A stretch of DNA of 64,000 nt from Leifsonia sp. 71-9. GTDB taxonomy: Bacteria > Actinomycetota > Actinomycetes > Actinomycetales > Microbacteriaceae. Location: positions 166,410 to 230,409 of the forward strand of contig NZ_MKVJ01000014.1 of the NCBI RefSeq assembly GCF_001898805.1. The letters are read 5' to 3'. The position numbers were made by a program, and so were the translations under genes. Below, piece by piece: positions 51,627-60,786 of the stretch; position 1 is the stretch's first letter, and every line of letters begins with the position of its first letter. The notes below the pieces were generated by a model. It made no database searches and was not told where the DNA came from. It worked only from the letters and a program-made list of their open reading frames with translations.

Positions 51627-54600
51627 CTAGACCAGGCAGTTCGGGCCGAGGAGGCCCTTGAGCTCCCCGTACAGATCCGGGCTGACCTTCACCTGCTTGG
51701 GCACGCCGAGCACGCGGACACGGCCGCCCGTCACCAGATGGATCCGCACTTCGTTGTCCCCCGGGTGCCGCGAGAACGTCTCGCCCAGGCGGGTGACGAC
51801 GTCGGGGGTCGCCCGGCGGTCCTGGATCGTGATCTGCAGCGGGCTGCTGTCCTCGATGGGGCCGAGGTCAGGATTCATCAGGCTGAAGGCGTGGAGGTTC
51901 ATGCCGTCGTCGCGCAGGCTGACGCGCCCGCGCACCACGACGATCGCGTCGCCCGTGAGCATCGGCGAGAACTCCTGGTACGCCTTGCCCATGAACATGA
52001 CGGTCATCTCGCCGCCGAAGTCCTCGACGGTGATCATGCCGTACTGGTTGCCGGACGCCTTCGCGACGCGATGCTGCACGCTCGTGATGAGCCCGGCGAT
52101 CGTGACCGTCTCGCCGTCCTGGATGTTGTCGGAGCCGACCAGGTCGGCGATGGACGTGCTCGCCATCTTCGCCAGCTGCAGCTCCAGGCCGGCCAGTGGG
52201 TGGTCGGAGACGTACAGGCCGAGCATGTCGCGCTCGAACGCGAGCTTGTCGCGCTTGCCCCACTCCGGCCGGTCCGGGATGTTGTGCTGGGCCTGACCCG
52301 GCTCGTCGGCCTCCCACAGGCTGTCGAAGTCGAATCCGACGTCGCCGTTGGCCTCGTTGCGCTTGATCTTGACCGCGGACTCCACCGCGTCCTCGTGCAC
52401 CTCGACCAAGGCCCGGCGGGTGTGGCCGAGCGAGTCGAACGCGCCCGCCTTGATGAGCGACTCCACGGTCCGCTTGTTCGCGGCGTGGATCGGCACCTTC
52501 GACAGGAAGTCGTGGAACGACTCGAACCGCCCCTTGCTCTCGCGCGCCTCGCGCACGCCCTCGACGACGTTCGCGCCGACGTTGCGCACGGCGCCCATCC
52601 CGAAGCGGATGTCCTCGCCGACGGCGGCGAAGTACAGGCTGGACTCGTTGACGTCCGGCGGGAGCACCTTGATGCCCATGCGGCGGCACTCGTTCAGGTA
52701 GAGCGCCATCTTGTCCTTGGAGTCGCCGACGCTGGTGAGCAGCGCCGCCATGTACTCGGCCGGGTAGTGCGCCTTGAGGTAGGCGGTCCAGTACGAGATC
52801 ACGCCGTAGGCGGCGGAGTGTGCTTTGTTGAACGCGTAGTCCGAGAACGGCAGCAGGATCTCCCACAGCTTGTTCACCGCGTCCATCGAGTAGCCGTTGT
52901 CGTTCATGCCCTGGGCGAAGCCGGCGAACTGCTTGTCCAGCTCGGACTTCTTCTTCTTGCCCATCGCGCGACGCAGGATGTCGGCCTGTCCGAGGGAGAA
53001 GCCGGCGACCTTCTGCGCGATCGCCATCACCTGCTCCTGGTAGATGATGAGGCCGTAGCTGGTCGACAGGATGTCGGCGAGCGGTTCCGCCAGCTCCGGA
53101 TGGATCGGCGTGATGTCCTGCTGGCCGTTCTTGCGCAGCGCGTAGTTCGTGTGCGAGTTCGCGCCCATCGGGCCCGGGCGGTACAGCGCGATGAGTGCCG
53201 AGATGTCTTCGAAGTTGTCGGGGCGCATCAGGCGCAGCAGGGAGCGCATCGGGCCGCCGTCGAGCTGGAAGACGCCGAGGGTGTCGCCGCGCGAGAGGAG
53301 CTCGTAGGCCGGTCGGTCGTCGAGTTCGAGGTCTTCGAGCACGAGCTTCTCGCCGCGGTTCGCCTCGATGTTGTCGAGGGCGTCGTTGATGATCGTCAGG
53401 TTGCGGAGGCCGAGGAAGTCCATCTTGATCAGGCCGAGCGACTCGCAGGCCGGATAGTCGAACTGCGTGACGATCTGGCCGTCCTGCTCGCGCTTCATGA
53501 TCGGGATGATGTCGATCAGCGGGTCGGACGACATGATGACGCCGGCCGCGTGCACACCCCACTGGCGCTTGAGGTTCTCGAGGCCGAGCGCGGTATCGAA
53601 GACGGTCTTGGCCTCCGGGTCGCTCTCGACGACCGCCCGGATGTCCACCGCCTCCTTGTAGCGCGGGTGGTTCTTGTCGAAGATCCCGGTGAGCGGGATG
53701 TCCTTGCCCATGACGGGCGGCGGCATCGCCTTCGTGAGCTTCTCACCCATCGAGAACGGGAAGCCGAGCACACGGCCCGAGTCCTTCAGCGCCTGCTTGG
53801 CCTTGATGGTGCCGTAGGTGACGATCTGGGCGACGCGCTCGGAGCCGTACTTCTCGGTCACGTACTTGATGACCTCGCCGCGGCGACGGTCGTCGAAGTC
53901 GACGTCGAAGTCGGGCATGGAGACGCGGTCGGGGTTGAGGAAGCGCTCGAAGATCAGGCCGTGCTGCAGCGGGTCGAGGTCGGTGATCCGCATGGCGTAG
54001 GCCGCCATCGAGCCGGCTCCCGAGCCACGGCCCGGGCCGACGCGGATGCCGTTGTTCTTGGACCAGTTGATGAAGTCGGCGACGACGAGGAAGTAGCCGG
54101 GGAAGCCCATCTGCGAGATGACGCCGATCTCGTAGTCGGCCTGCTTGCGCACCTCCGGCGTGATGCCGTTCGGGTAGCGCTCCGTGAGCCCCTTCTCGAC
54201 CTCCTTGACGAACCAGGTCTGCTCGGTCTCCTCCGGGGGCACCGGGAAGCGGGGCATGAAGTTGGCCTGCGTGTCGAACTGCACGTCGCAGCGCTCGGCG
54301 ATCGCGAGCGTGTTGTCGCACGCCTCGGGGTAGTCGCGGAACAGCTGGCGCATCTGCTCGGCCGACTTCAGGTAGAACTCGTCGGCGTCGAACTTGAACC
54401 GGTTGGGGTCGTCGAGCGTCGACCCGGACTGAACGCAGAGCAGAGCCGCGTGGCTCTTCGCGTCCTCGGCGTGCGTGTAGTGCAGGTCGTTGGTGGCGAC
54501 CATCGGGATGCCGAGGTCCTTGGCGAGGCGGATGAGGTCGCTCATGATCCGGCGCTCGATGCCGAGGCCGTGATCCATGATCTCGGCGTAGAAGTTCTCC

Positions 54601-55142
54601 TTGCCGAAGATGTCGCGGAACTCCGCCGCCGCCTTGACGGCCTCGTCGTACTGCCCGAGACGCAGGCGCGTCTGCACCTCGCCCGACGGGCAGCCGGTCG
54701 TCGCGATGATGCCCTTGCCGTACTGGCTGAGCAGCTCGCGGTCCATGCGGGGTTTGAAGTAGTACCCCTCCATCGACGCCTTCGACGACATCCGGAACAG
54801 GTTGTGCATGCCCTCGGTCGTCGCCGCGAGCATGGTCATGTGCGTGTACGCGCCCGAGCCCGAGACGTCGTCACCGCCGCCGTCGCCCCAGCGGACGCGG
54901 GTCTTGTCGGTGCGGTGCGTGCGCGGCGTGAGGTACGCCTCCGTGCCGATGATCGGCTTGATGCCGGCGTCCGTGGCGGTGCGCCAGAAGTCGAACGCGC
55001 CGAACATGTTGCCGTGGTCGGTGACGGCGACGGCGGGCATCTGCTGCTCGACGGCGGCGTCGATCAGCGGCTTGACGCGTGCCGCCCCGTCGAGCATCGA
55101 GTACTCGCTGTGGACGTGGAGGTGGACGAAGGAATCGCTCAT
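51627..55142 (-). CDS. dnaE: DNA polymerase III alpha subunit DnaE
   Basis: The 1171-residue replicative polymerase begins with a PHP domain (FVHLHVHSEYSMLDGAARV, residues about 5-25) whose histidines are intact. The catalytic aspartates are in VSMPDFDVDFDDRRRGEVI (about residue 405). The fingers region includes GVHAAGVIMS, and the tail has helix-hairpin-helix and OB-fold segments (ETVTIAGLITSVQHR). The motifs and length suit the main DnaE1 polymerase rather than the mutagenic DnaE2. It lies downstream of the RluA-type gene with 160 nt between them that hold no other feature I recognise. Confidence 0.96.
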   Translation of the reverse strand: MSDSFVHLHVHSEYSMLDGAARVKPLIDAAVEQQMPAVAVTDHGNMFGAFDFWRTATDAGIKPIIGTEAYLTPRTHRTDKTRVRWGDGGGDDVSGSGAYTHMTMLAATTEGMHNLFRMSSKASMEGYYFKPRMDRELLSQYGKGIIATTGCPSGEVQTRLRLGQYDEAVKAAAEFRDIFGKENFYAEIMDHGLGIERRIMSDLIRLAKDLGIPMVATNDLHYTHAEDAKSHAALLCVQSGSTLDDPNRFKFDADEFYLKSAEQMRQLFRDYPEACDNTLAIAERCDVQFDTQANFMPRFPVPPEETEQTWFVKEVEKGLTERYPNGITPEVRKQADYEIGVISQMGFPGYFLVVADFINWSKNNGIRVGPGRGSGAGSMAAYAMRITDLDPLQHGLIFERFLNPDRVSMPDFDVDFDDRRRGEVIKYVTEKYGSERVAQIVTYGTIKAKQALKDSGRVLGFPFSMGEKLTKAMPPPVMGKDIPLTGIFDKNHPRYKEAVDIRAVVESDPEAKTVFDTALGLENLKRQWGVHAAGVIMSSDPLIDIIPIMKREQDGQIVTQFDYPACESLGLIKMDFLGLRNLTIINDALDNIEANRGEKLVLEDLELDDRPAYELLSRGDTLGVFQLDGGPMRSLLRLMRPDNFEDISALIALYRPGPMGANSHTNYALRKNGQQDITPIHPELAEPLADILSTSYGLIIYQEQVMAIAQKVAGFSLGQADILRRAMGKKKKSELDKQFAGFAQGMNDNGYSMDAVNKLWEILLPFSDYAFNKAHSAAYGVISYWTAYLKAHYPAEYMAALLTSVGDSKDKMALYLNECRRMGIKVLPPDVNESSLYFAAVGEDIRFGMGAVRNVGANVVEGVREARESKGRFESFHDFLSKVPIHAANKRTVESLIKAGAFDSLGHTRRALVEVHEDAVESAVKIKRNEANGDVGFDFDSLWEADEPGQAQHNIPDRPEWGKRDKLAFERDMLGLYVSDHPLAGLELQLAKMASTSIADLVGSDNIQDGETVTIAGLITSVQHRVAKASGNQYGMITVEDFGGEMTVMFMGKAYQEFSPMLTGDAIVVVRGRVSLRDDGMNLHAFSLMNPDLGPIEDSSPLQITIQDRRATPDVVTRLGETFSRHPGDNEVRIHLVTGGRVRVLGVPKQVKVSPDLYGELKGLLGPNCLV

Positions 55143-55302
55143 GTCGAGGACAAGCCTACGTCGTGGGACCGACGTCGCGGGCCTCGCGCGCGGGCTCCTG
55201 AGGACATTTTCCGGACCCCGGATCGGATCTCCTCCGTAAGCCGCCGGTCATCCCTCGGGAGCGCCGGAACTCCTCCGTTCGCGACGCCCGTCGACGCCCG
55301 AG

Positions 55303-56223
55303 TCAGGACGCGCGGAGGACGTCGAGAGCGTGCTGGAGGTCGGCGGGATAGCCGGTCGTGAACGTGACCCACTCCCCTGTCGCCGGGTGCTCGAACGCCA
55401 GCTGCACGGCGTGCAGCCACTGCCGCGTGAGGCCGAGGCGGGCGGAGAGCGTCGGGTCGGCGCCGTACATCGAGTCGCCCACGCACGGGTGCCGCTGCGC
55501 CGCCATGTGCACGCGGATCTGGTGGGTGCGGCCGGTCTCGAGGTGGATCTCGAGCAGGCTCGCCGCCGGAAACGCCTCGATCGTCTCGTAGTGCGTGACC
55601 GACGGCTTCCCGTCGGCGACCACGGCGAACTTCCAGTCCGACTTCGGGTGACGGCCGATCGGGGCGTCGATCGTGCCGGTGAGCGGGTCGGGATGCCCCT
55701 GGACGACGGCGTGGTAGATCTTCTCCACCGTCCGATCGTGGAACGCGCGCTTGAGCACCGTGTAGGCGTGCTCGGACTTGGCGACCACCATGAGACCGCT
55801 CGTGCCGGCATCCAGCCGGTGCACGATCCCGGCCCGCTCGGCCGCACCGGAGGTCGAGATCCGGAACCCGGCCGCCGCGAGGGCACCGAGCACGGTGGGG
55901 CCCTCCCAGCCGACGGAGGGATGCGCGGCGACGCCGACCGGCTTATCGATCACGACGATGTCGTCGTCGTCGTGGACGATCGTGAGCTCGGGGACCGCGA
56001 TCGGGACGATCGTGACCTCCTCGCGCGGCTTCCACGACACCTCGAGCCAGGAGCCGGCCGTCAGCCGGTCGGACTTGTCGACGTCGCGGCCGTCGACCGT
56101 GACGCCTCCGGCCTCCGCGATCTCGGCCGCGAAGCTGCGGGAGAAGCCGAGGAGCTTCGCGAGCCCCGCGTCCACCCGCGCCCCGTCGAGCCCGTCGGGG
56201 ATGGGGAAACTGCGCGACTCCAT
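55303..56223 (-). CDS. RluA-family 23S rRNA pseudouridine synthase
   Basis: The 306-residue enzyme has an N-terminal S4 RNA-binding domain ([34 protein letters not shown]). The catalytic core contains the active-site Asp in [21 protein letters not shown], with [13 protein letters not shown] before it and [28 protein letters not shown] after it. The arrangement next to lspA is typical of RluD-like proteins, which modify helix 69 of 23S rRNA. The ATG immediately follows the lspA stop without a gap. Confidence 0.93.
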   Translation of the reverse strand: MESRSFPIPDGLDGARVDAGLAKLLGFSRSFAAEIAEAGGVTVDGRDVDKSDRLTAGSWLEVSWKPREEVTIVPIAVPELTIVHDDDDIVVIDKPVGVAAHPSVGWEGPTVLGALAAAGFRISTSGAAERAGIVHRLDAGTSGLMVVAKSEHAYTVLKRAFHDRTVEKIYHAVVQGHPDPLTGTIDAPIGRHPKSDWKFAVVADGKPSVTHYETIEAFPAASLLEIHLETGRTHQIRVHMAAQRHPCVGDSMYGADPTLSARLGLTRQWLHAVQLAFEHPATGEWVTFTTGYPADLQHALDVLRAS

Positions 56224-56868
56224 CTACGGCTGCGGCTTCTCGGGGTGCTCGGCCTCCGTCGGCGCGTCGGCAGGAGCCTCCACGACCGCGTCGTCCGCGA
56301 CGGGGGCGTCCGCGTCGTCGAGCGCGTCGGTGTCGGCGTCGACATCCTCATCCTCGCCCGTCCGGCGCCCGTCGAGACCGACGCCGCGGATCGTCAGGAT
56401 CAGGAAGAGCGCCATGCTCGACACGATCGCGACATCGGCGAGGTTGAAGATCGCCGGCAGGAGCGGGATCTGGAGGAAGTCGACCACGTGGCCCACGCCG
56501 AAGCCCGGCTCCCGGAAGAGGCGGTCCGTGAGGTTGCCCAGCAGGCCGCCGAGGAGCAGACCGAACAGGATGGCCCACGCCGTGGACTTGATCCGCGGGG
56601 CGTACCAGACGACGAAGCCGAGCACGCCGACGCCGACGATCGAGAAGATCCAGGTGGATCCGCTCCCGATCGAGAAGGCGGCGCCGGCGTTCTTGACGAA
56701 GTTGAACTGCAGCAGCTGGCCGAGCACCTCGACCCGCTGACCCTCGTAGAGGTTGGCGACGACCAGGACCTTGGCGATCTGGTCGACGAGGTACACGCAG
56801 AGCGCGACCACCGCCAGGATCACCAAGGCCCGGACGCTGACCGAGGGCCGGGAGGTATTAGCCTCCAA
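56224..56868 (-). CDS. lspA: Lipoprotein signal peptidase LspA with acidic C-terminal tail
   Basis: The 214-residue membrane aspartic protease cleaves prolipoprotein signals. The core has four helices. The two catalytic aspartates are in LLGNLTDRLFREPGFGVGHVVDF and FNLADVAIVSSMALF, and NFVKNAGAAFS is the substrate-binding motif. Residues about 165-214 form a very acidic tail (TGEDEDVDADTDALDDADA) beyond the usual protein length. The start appears to be TTG inside the divIVA 3' end, an 11-nt overlap with no clear upstream ribosome site, so the exact start is uncertain. Confidence 0.9.
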   Translation of the reverse strand: MEANTSRPSVSVRALVILAVVALCVYLVDQIAKVLVVANLYEGQRVEVLGQLLQFNFVKNAGAAFSIGSGSTWIFSIVGVGVLGFVVWYAPRIKSTAWAILFGLLLGGLLGNLTDRLFREPGFGVGHVVDFLQIPLLPAIFNLADVAIVSSMALFLILTIRGVGLDGRRTGEDEDVDADTDALDDADAPVADDAVVEAPADAPTEAEHPEKPQP

Positions 56869-57679
56869 AGCCGGGGAAGACCGGGGGCTGGTTGCCCTGG
56901 TCCGAGGAGCTGGAGGCGTCCGCGGCGACGGGGGCCGGGATGCTGGCGCTCACGGGAGCGGCCGCGCGGTTCTGACCGAAGCCGGCACCGCCGGCGGCGG
57001 GCTGGGCGTCGAGGTCGCGGAGCTGACCCTCGATGTAGCCCTTGAGGCCCTGACGGTAGTCGCGCTCGAACGTGCGGAGCTCGTCGATGCGGCGCTCCAG
57101 CTGCGTGCGCTCCTGGTCGAGGGCGCTGATCTGGGCGCGCTGCTTCGACTCGGCCTCGGCGACGATGCGCGCGGCGGTGGCGTGACCCTCGGCGATGAGC
57201 GAGTCGCGCTTCTCGACGCCCTCGCGCACGTGCTCCTCGTGGAGACGGCGCGCGAGCTGGAGGAGGTTGTTGGTCGCGTTGGGGTCGTTCGCGCTGTCGG
57301 CGGCGAACGCCGGGGCGGCGGCAGCGGCGGCCGGTGCCGCAGCGGCGGCGGCCGCGGACTCCTGCTGCGCGGCGGCGAGGCGCTGCTTGAGCTCCTCGTT
57401 CTCCTGCTGCAGACGGGTCAGCTCGCCGTTGTCGACGGCAGGCGCGGCCGCGACGGGGGCGGGCGTCGCAGCGGACGAGCCGGAGCTGCGCTGCAGCTCG
57501 GCGATGCGCGAGTCGGCGGCGACGAGGCGCTGCTTCAGCTCCTCGTTCTCCTGACCCAGACGACGGAGCTCGACGACCACCTCATCGAGGAAGTCATCGA
57601 CCTCGTCCTGGTCGTAGCCCTCACGGAACTTCGTCGGTTGGAACCGCTTGTTGACTACATCTTCCGGAGTCAGCGCCAT
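56858..57679 (-). CDS. divIVA: DivIVA/Wag31 polar growth and septum-site protein
   Basis: The 273-residue coiled-coil protein begins with the DivIVA domain MALTPEDVVNKRFQPTKFRE followed by GYDQDEVDDFLDEVVVELRRL. There is a first coil, an Ala/Pro-rich linker (about residues 70-125) and a second long coil (about 130-225). It binds curved membrane at poles and septa and directs cell-wall growth in Actinobacteria. AAGGTGG lies before the ATG. It sits between yggT and lspA in the division cluster. Confidence 0.96.
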   Translation of the reverse strand: MALTPEDVVNKRFQPTKFREGYDQDEVDDFLDEVVVELRRLGQENEELKQRLVAADSRIAELQRSSGSSAATPAPVAAAPAVDNGELTRLQQENEELKQRLAAAQQESAAAAAAAPAAAAAAPAFAADSANDPNATNNLLQLARRLHEEHVREGVEKRDSLIAEGHATAARIVAEAESKQRAQISALDQERTQLERRIDELRTFERDYRQGLKGYIEGQLRDLDAQPAAGGAGFGQNRAAAPVSASIPAPVAADASSSSDQGNQPPVFPGFGG

Positions 57680-57827
57680 GGCAAGCCACCTTAGATCTTG
57701 AAAGAGACGAACAGATATCGCGTTCAGCCAACGCTAGCAAAGTGGGCCGGTAATGCGCACTCCGCCGCGCTCGCTCGTCGGCTCGACAACCCTATAACGG
57801 GGCGGCCGCCGGTTCCGCGATCGACGC

Positions 57828-58124
57828 TCAGCTGAATCCCAGCGTCACGTACAAAAGGATGATCACGACGAGCATCGTCAGGCTCCACCCGAAGTCGAGC
57901 GCGACCGGGCCCATCGACAGCGGCGGGATGATCCGGCGGAAGAACTTGATCGGCGGGTCCGTGACCGCGTAGGTCGCCTCGGCCAGCAGCAGCACGAGGC
58001 CCTTGGGCCGCCACTGCCGCGCGAAGGTCCGCACCAGGTCGAGCACGAAGCGCGCCCACATGACGAAGAAGTAGATCAGGAGGAGGTAGTACGCGATGGT
58101 CGCGACTATCGAGACGACAAGCAC
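57828..58124 (-). CDS. YggT family membrane protein
   Basis: The 98-residue protein starts at GTG and has two hydrophobic segments (VVSIVATIAYYLLLIYFFVMW and FGWSLTMLVVIILLYVTLGF). The YggT signature TDPPIKFFRRIIPPL separates them. YggT proteins are found in division clusters between sepF and divIVA and are thought to act in cell shape or osmotic tolerance, without a firm mechanism. The bases 57680-57827 upstream of divIVA hold only its leader and promoter. Confidence 0.9.
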   Translation of the reverse strand: MLVVSIVATIAYYLLLIYFFVMWARFVLDLVRTFARQWRPKGLVLLLAEATYAVTDPPIKFFRRIIPPLSMGPVALDFGWSLTMLVVIILLYVTLGFS

Positions 58125-58141
58125 ACCCCCAGTATGACGGA

Positions 58142-58177
58142 GAGCGCACGCCCTCCCTGACGAGGGGGCGTGCGCTC
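58142..58177 (-). terminator. Hairpin between sepF and yggT
   Basis: GAGCGCACGCCC (58142-58153) pairs over 12 bp with GGGCGTGCGCTC (58166-58177), with a 12-nt loop that can extend as CCTC/GAGG. It lies 31 nt after the sepF stop. There is no long T-run, so it may attenuate rather than stop transcription into yggT. Confidence 0.6.
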
Positions 58178-58207
58178 ACGTCGTGTCGGCGGCCGGAGCC
58201 GCACGTT

Positions 58208-58720
58208 TCAGTTCTGGGCGAAGAAGGAGGCGTCGACCTCGGAGTCCGCACCGCCGTGCTCGCCGGAGACGACCACGTGCGACGGGGAGAGGAGGAAGAC
58301 CTTCGGCGTCACGCGCTCGATCTTGCCGTAGAGGCCCTGGGAGAGCCCGCTGGCGAAGTCGATGAGGCGACGCGCGTCGCCCTCGCTCATCTGCGAGAGG
58401 TTGATGATGACCGGGATGCCCTCCCGGAACGACTCGGCGATCGCCTGGGCATCGCGGTACTGGCGGGGGTGGACCGTGAGGATCTCGTTCATTTCCTGTA
58501 CCGAAACATTCCGTGCGGTGGACGATTTGCGCAGCGGGGTGACCGGAGCGCGGCCGGCCACGGGGGCGACCGGTGCGGGGTGCGGGACGGGCTGGACCGG
58601 CGCCGGGGCGGGAGCCTCGCGGCGCGGCTGGTGCTGCGCCTGCTCGGGCTGCTCGTCGAACTCCAGCTCCTCGTCGGCGAGGCCGAGATAGACCATCGTC
58701 TTCTTCAGCGGGTTGGCCAT
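58208..58720 (-). CDS. sepF: Cell division protein SepF
   Basis: The 170-residue protein anchors FtsZ to the membrane. It starts [18 protein letters not shown], the usual amphipathic membrane-binding N-terminus, followed by a Pro/Ala-rich linker (about residues 30-65). The SepF core contains [19 protein letters not shown] and [23 protein letters not shown], then [16 protein letters not shown] precedes the ATG. Its partner, the FtsZ C-terminal peptide, is encoded just upstream. Confidence 0.95.
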   Translation of the reverse strand: MANPLKKTMVYLGLADEELEFDEQPEQAQHQPRREAPAPAPVQPVPHPAPVAPVAGRAPVTPLRKSSTARNVSVQEMNEILTVHPRQYRDAQAIAESFREGIPVIINLSQMSEGDARRLIDFASGLSQGLYGKIERVTPKVFLLSPSHVVVSGEHGGADSEVDASFFAQN

Positions 58721-58792
58721 GCGCTTCCTCCGTGTAGAACTGTGCGCCGACGCCTCGCACGCACGTATTGCGAACCTTCTTCTCCTTCGAGA

Positions 58793-59494
58793 TTAACGAA
58801 GGGTGGGCCGATTCCCGGTAATGGCCGTCCCGATCCGAAGGTGTGTCGCGCCGGCGGCGATGGCTTCGCGGTAGTCCTGGGACATCCCGGCGGAGATCGC
58901 GGAGGCCTCCGGGGCCAGCGAACGGACGCGCTCGCTCGAGGCCCGTACGCGCTCGAAGGCGCGTGCCGGCTCCTCGTCGAGAGGGGCGACGGCCATCACG
59001 CCGAGAAGCCGCAGGCCGGGCGTGGCAAGGACGTGCTCGACGAGCGGCTCCAGGTCGCGGTCGGCGACGCCGCCCCGGCCCGGGTCGTCCGTGAGGTTGA
59101 GCTGCACGAAGGCGTCCACCTCGGACTCGTCGGAGCGCAGGGCGTCGACGAGCGAGAAGCGGTCGATCGAGTGGATGACCGAGGCGTAGCGCCGCGCCTG
59201 TCGCGCCTTCTTGCTCTGGAGCTGCCCGACGAAGTGCCAGGCGAGATCGAGGTCGGCGAGCTCTGCCGCCTTCTCCTGCGCCTCCTGGTGCCGGTTCTCC
59301 CCCACGTCGCGCACGCCGAGTGCGGCGAGTTCGCGCACCAGGGAGGCCGGGTGGAACTTCGTGACCACGATCGTGGTCAGCTCGTCCGGCGAGCGCCCCG
59401 CCGCCCGGGCGGCATCGTCGATGCCGTCCCGGACCGCGGCGAGGCGCTCGGCGAGCGGGCTACTTGAGGAAGTCGGGGATGTCGAGGTCGTCAT
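58793..59494 (-). CDS. YggS/PLPBP-type pyridoxal phosphate homeostasis protein
   Basis: The 233-residue PLP-binding TIM-barrel protein keeps free PLP levels safe and has no known catalytic reaction. The PLP lysine is in [38 protein letters not shown] (family usually WHFIGxLQxNK) and the closing [27 protein letters not shown] are diagnostic. The only good start is ATG 59494, which lies inside the last codons of ftsZ (35-nt overlap), so translation is coupled to ftsZ. Confidence 0.93.
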   Translation of the reverse strand: MTTSTSPTSSSSPLAERLAAVRDGIDDAARAAGRSPDELTTIVVTKFHPASLVRELAALGVRDVGENRHQEAQEKAAELADLDLAWHFVGQLQSKKARQARRYASVIHSIDRFSLVDALRSDESEVDAFVQLNLTDDPGRGGVADRDLEPLVEHVLATPGLRLLGVMAVAPLDEEPARAFERVRASSERVRSLAPEASAISAGMSQDYREAIAAGATHLRIGTAITGNRPTLR

Positions 59495-60629
59495 TCTCGT
59501 CGTCGAACGCAGGGTCTTTGGGAGCGGCGGTCTCGGCGACCGGGGTCTCACCGGTCCAGGTCTCGGCGACCGGCGCCTCGACCTCTCCGGCCTCGGTCAC
59601 GGCGGAGGAGGTCGCGGCATCCTCCGCGCCGGCCTCGACGAACGTCGAGCGACGGGTGTCGACCACCGGCTTGGAGCCGGGCTCTCCCCCGTCGAAGCCT
59701 GCGGCGATGACCGTGACGCGCACCTCGTCGCCGAGGGTGTCGTCGATGACGGCACCGAAGATGATGTTCGCCTCGGGGTGGACGGCTTCCTGCACCAGGC
59801 GGGCCGCGTCGTTGATCTCGAAGATGCCGAGGTTCGATCCGCCCTGGATGGAGAGCAGCACGCCGTGCGCGCCGTCGATGCTGGCCTCGAGCAGCGGCGA
59901 GGCCACGGCGAGCTCGGCGGCCTTGATCGCGCGGTCGGCGCCGCGCGAGGAGCCGATGCCCATGAGGGCGCTTCCCGCGCCCTGCATCACGGACTTCACG
60001 TCCGCGAAGTCGAGGTTGATGAGGCCCGGGGTCGTGATCAGGTCGGTGATGCCCTGCACACCCGCGAGGAGCACCTGGTCGGCGGTGGAGAACGCCTCCA
60101 GCATGCTGATGCCGCGGTCGCTGATCTCCAGCAGCCGGTCGTTCGGCACCACGATGAGGGTGTCGACCTCTTCCTTGAGCCGCTGCACGCCGGCCTCGGC
60201 CTGCTGCTGGCGGCGCTTGCCCTCGAAGGAGAACGGCTTGGTGACGACACCGATGGTGAGCGCGCCGATCGACTTGGCGATGCGCGCGACGACGGGAGCG
60301 CCGCCGGTGCCGGTGCCGCCTCCCTCGCCCGCGGTGACGAAGACCATGTCGGCGCCCGCGAGGGCCTCCTCGATCTCCTCCGCGTGGTCCTCGGCGGCGC
60401 GACGGCCGACCTCGGGGTCGGCTCCGGCGCCCAGGCCGCGCGTGATCTCACGACCGACGTCGAGCTTGACGTCGGCGTCGCTCATGAGCAGCGCCTGCGC
60501 GTCCGTGTTGATGGCGATGAACTCGACGCCGCGGAGGCCGAGCTCGATCATGCGGTTGACGGCGTTGACGCCGCCTCCGCCGATGCCGACGACCTTGATC
60601 ACGGCGAGGTAGTTCTGATTTGCTGTCAC
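59460..60629 (-). CDS. ftsZ: Cell division GTPase FtsZ
   Basis: The 389-residue tubulin homologue forms the division ring. It starts at GTG with GGAGG 8 nt upstream. The nucleotide site includes [17 protein letters not shown] and the tubulin signature [15 protein letters not shown]; the T7 catalytic loop is [14 protein letters not shown] disordered linker at about residues 315-375 leads to the C-terminal partner-binding peptide [10 protein letters not shown], the usual SepF/FtsA dock. The 157-nt upstream region contains A-rich DNA and the stem-like CCTC-N5-GAGG near 60655-60670. Confidence 0.97.
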   Translation of the reverse strand: MTANQNYLAVIKVVGIGGGGVNAVNRMIELGLRGVEFIAINTDAQALLMSDADVKLDVGREITRGLGAGADPEVGRRAAEDHAEEIEEALAGADMVFVTAGEGGGTGTGGAPVVARIAKSIGALTIGVVTKPFSFEGKRRQQQAEAGVQRLKEEVDTLIVVPNDRLLEISDRGISMLEAFSTADQVLLAGVQGITDLITTPGLINLDFADVKSVMQGAGSALMGIGSSRGADRAIKAAELAVASPLLEASIDGAHGVLLSIQGGSNLGIFEINDAARLVQEAVHPEANIIFGAVIDDTLGDEVRVTVIAAGFDGGEPGSKPVVDTRRSTFVEAGAEDAATSSAVTEAGEVEAPVAETWTGETPVAETAAPKDPAFDDENDDLDIPDFLK

Positions 60630-60786
60630 GTCCGGCCTCCACGGGAACCTTCAACCTCAAGTCGAGGCTTAAAGTTATGCTGAGTATGCAATTCCTTTTT
60701 TCGACGTTAGGTGCGCGCGGGCCGTGGCGGTGGAACCGGCCAGGCGTGTCGGGAAAGTGCGTCCCGAAGCCGTCGTCCGCACGGCG

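Noticed and set aside
51363-55361. Very long plus-strand reading frame (over 1300 codons) opposite dnaE
   Set aside because: Its composition is the Arg/Val/Leu/His-rich low-complexity type typical of the antisense frame of a high-GC gene, with no domain. dnaE on the other strand has every catalytic motif.
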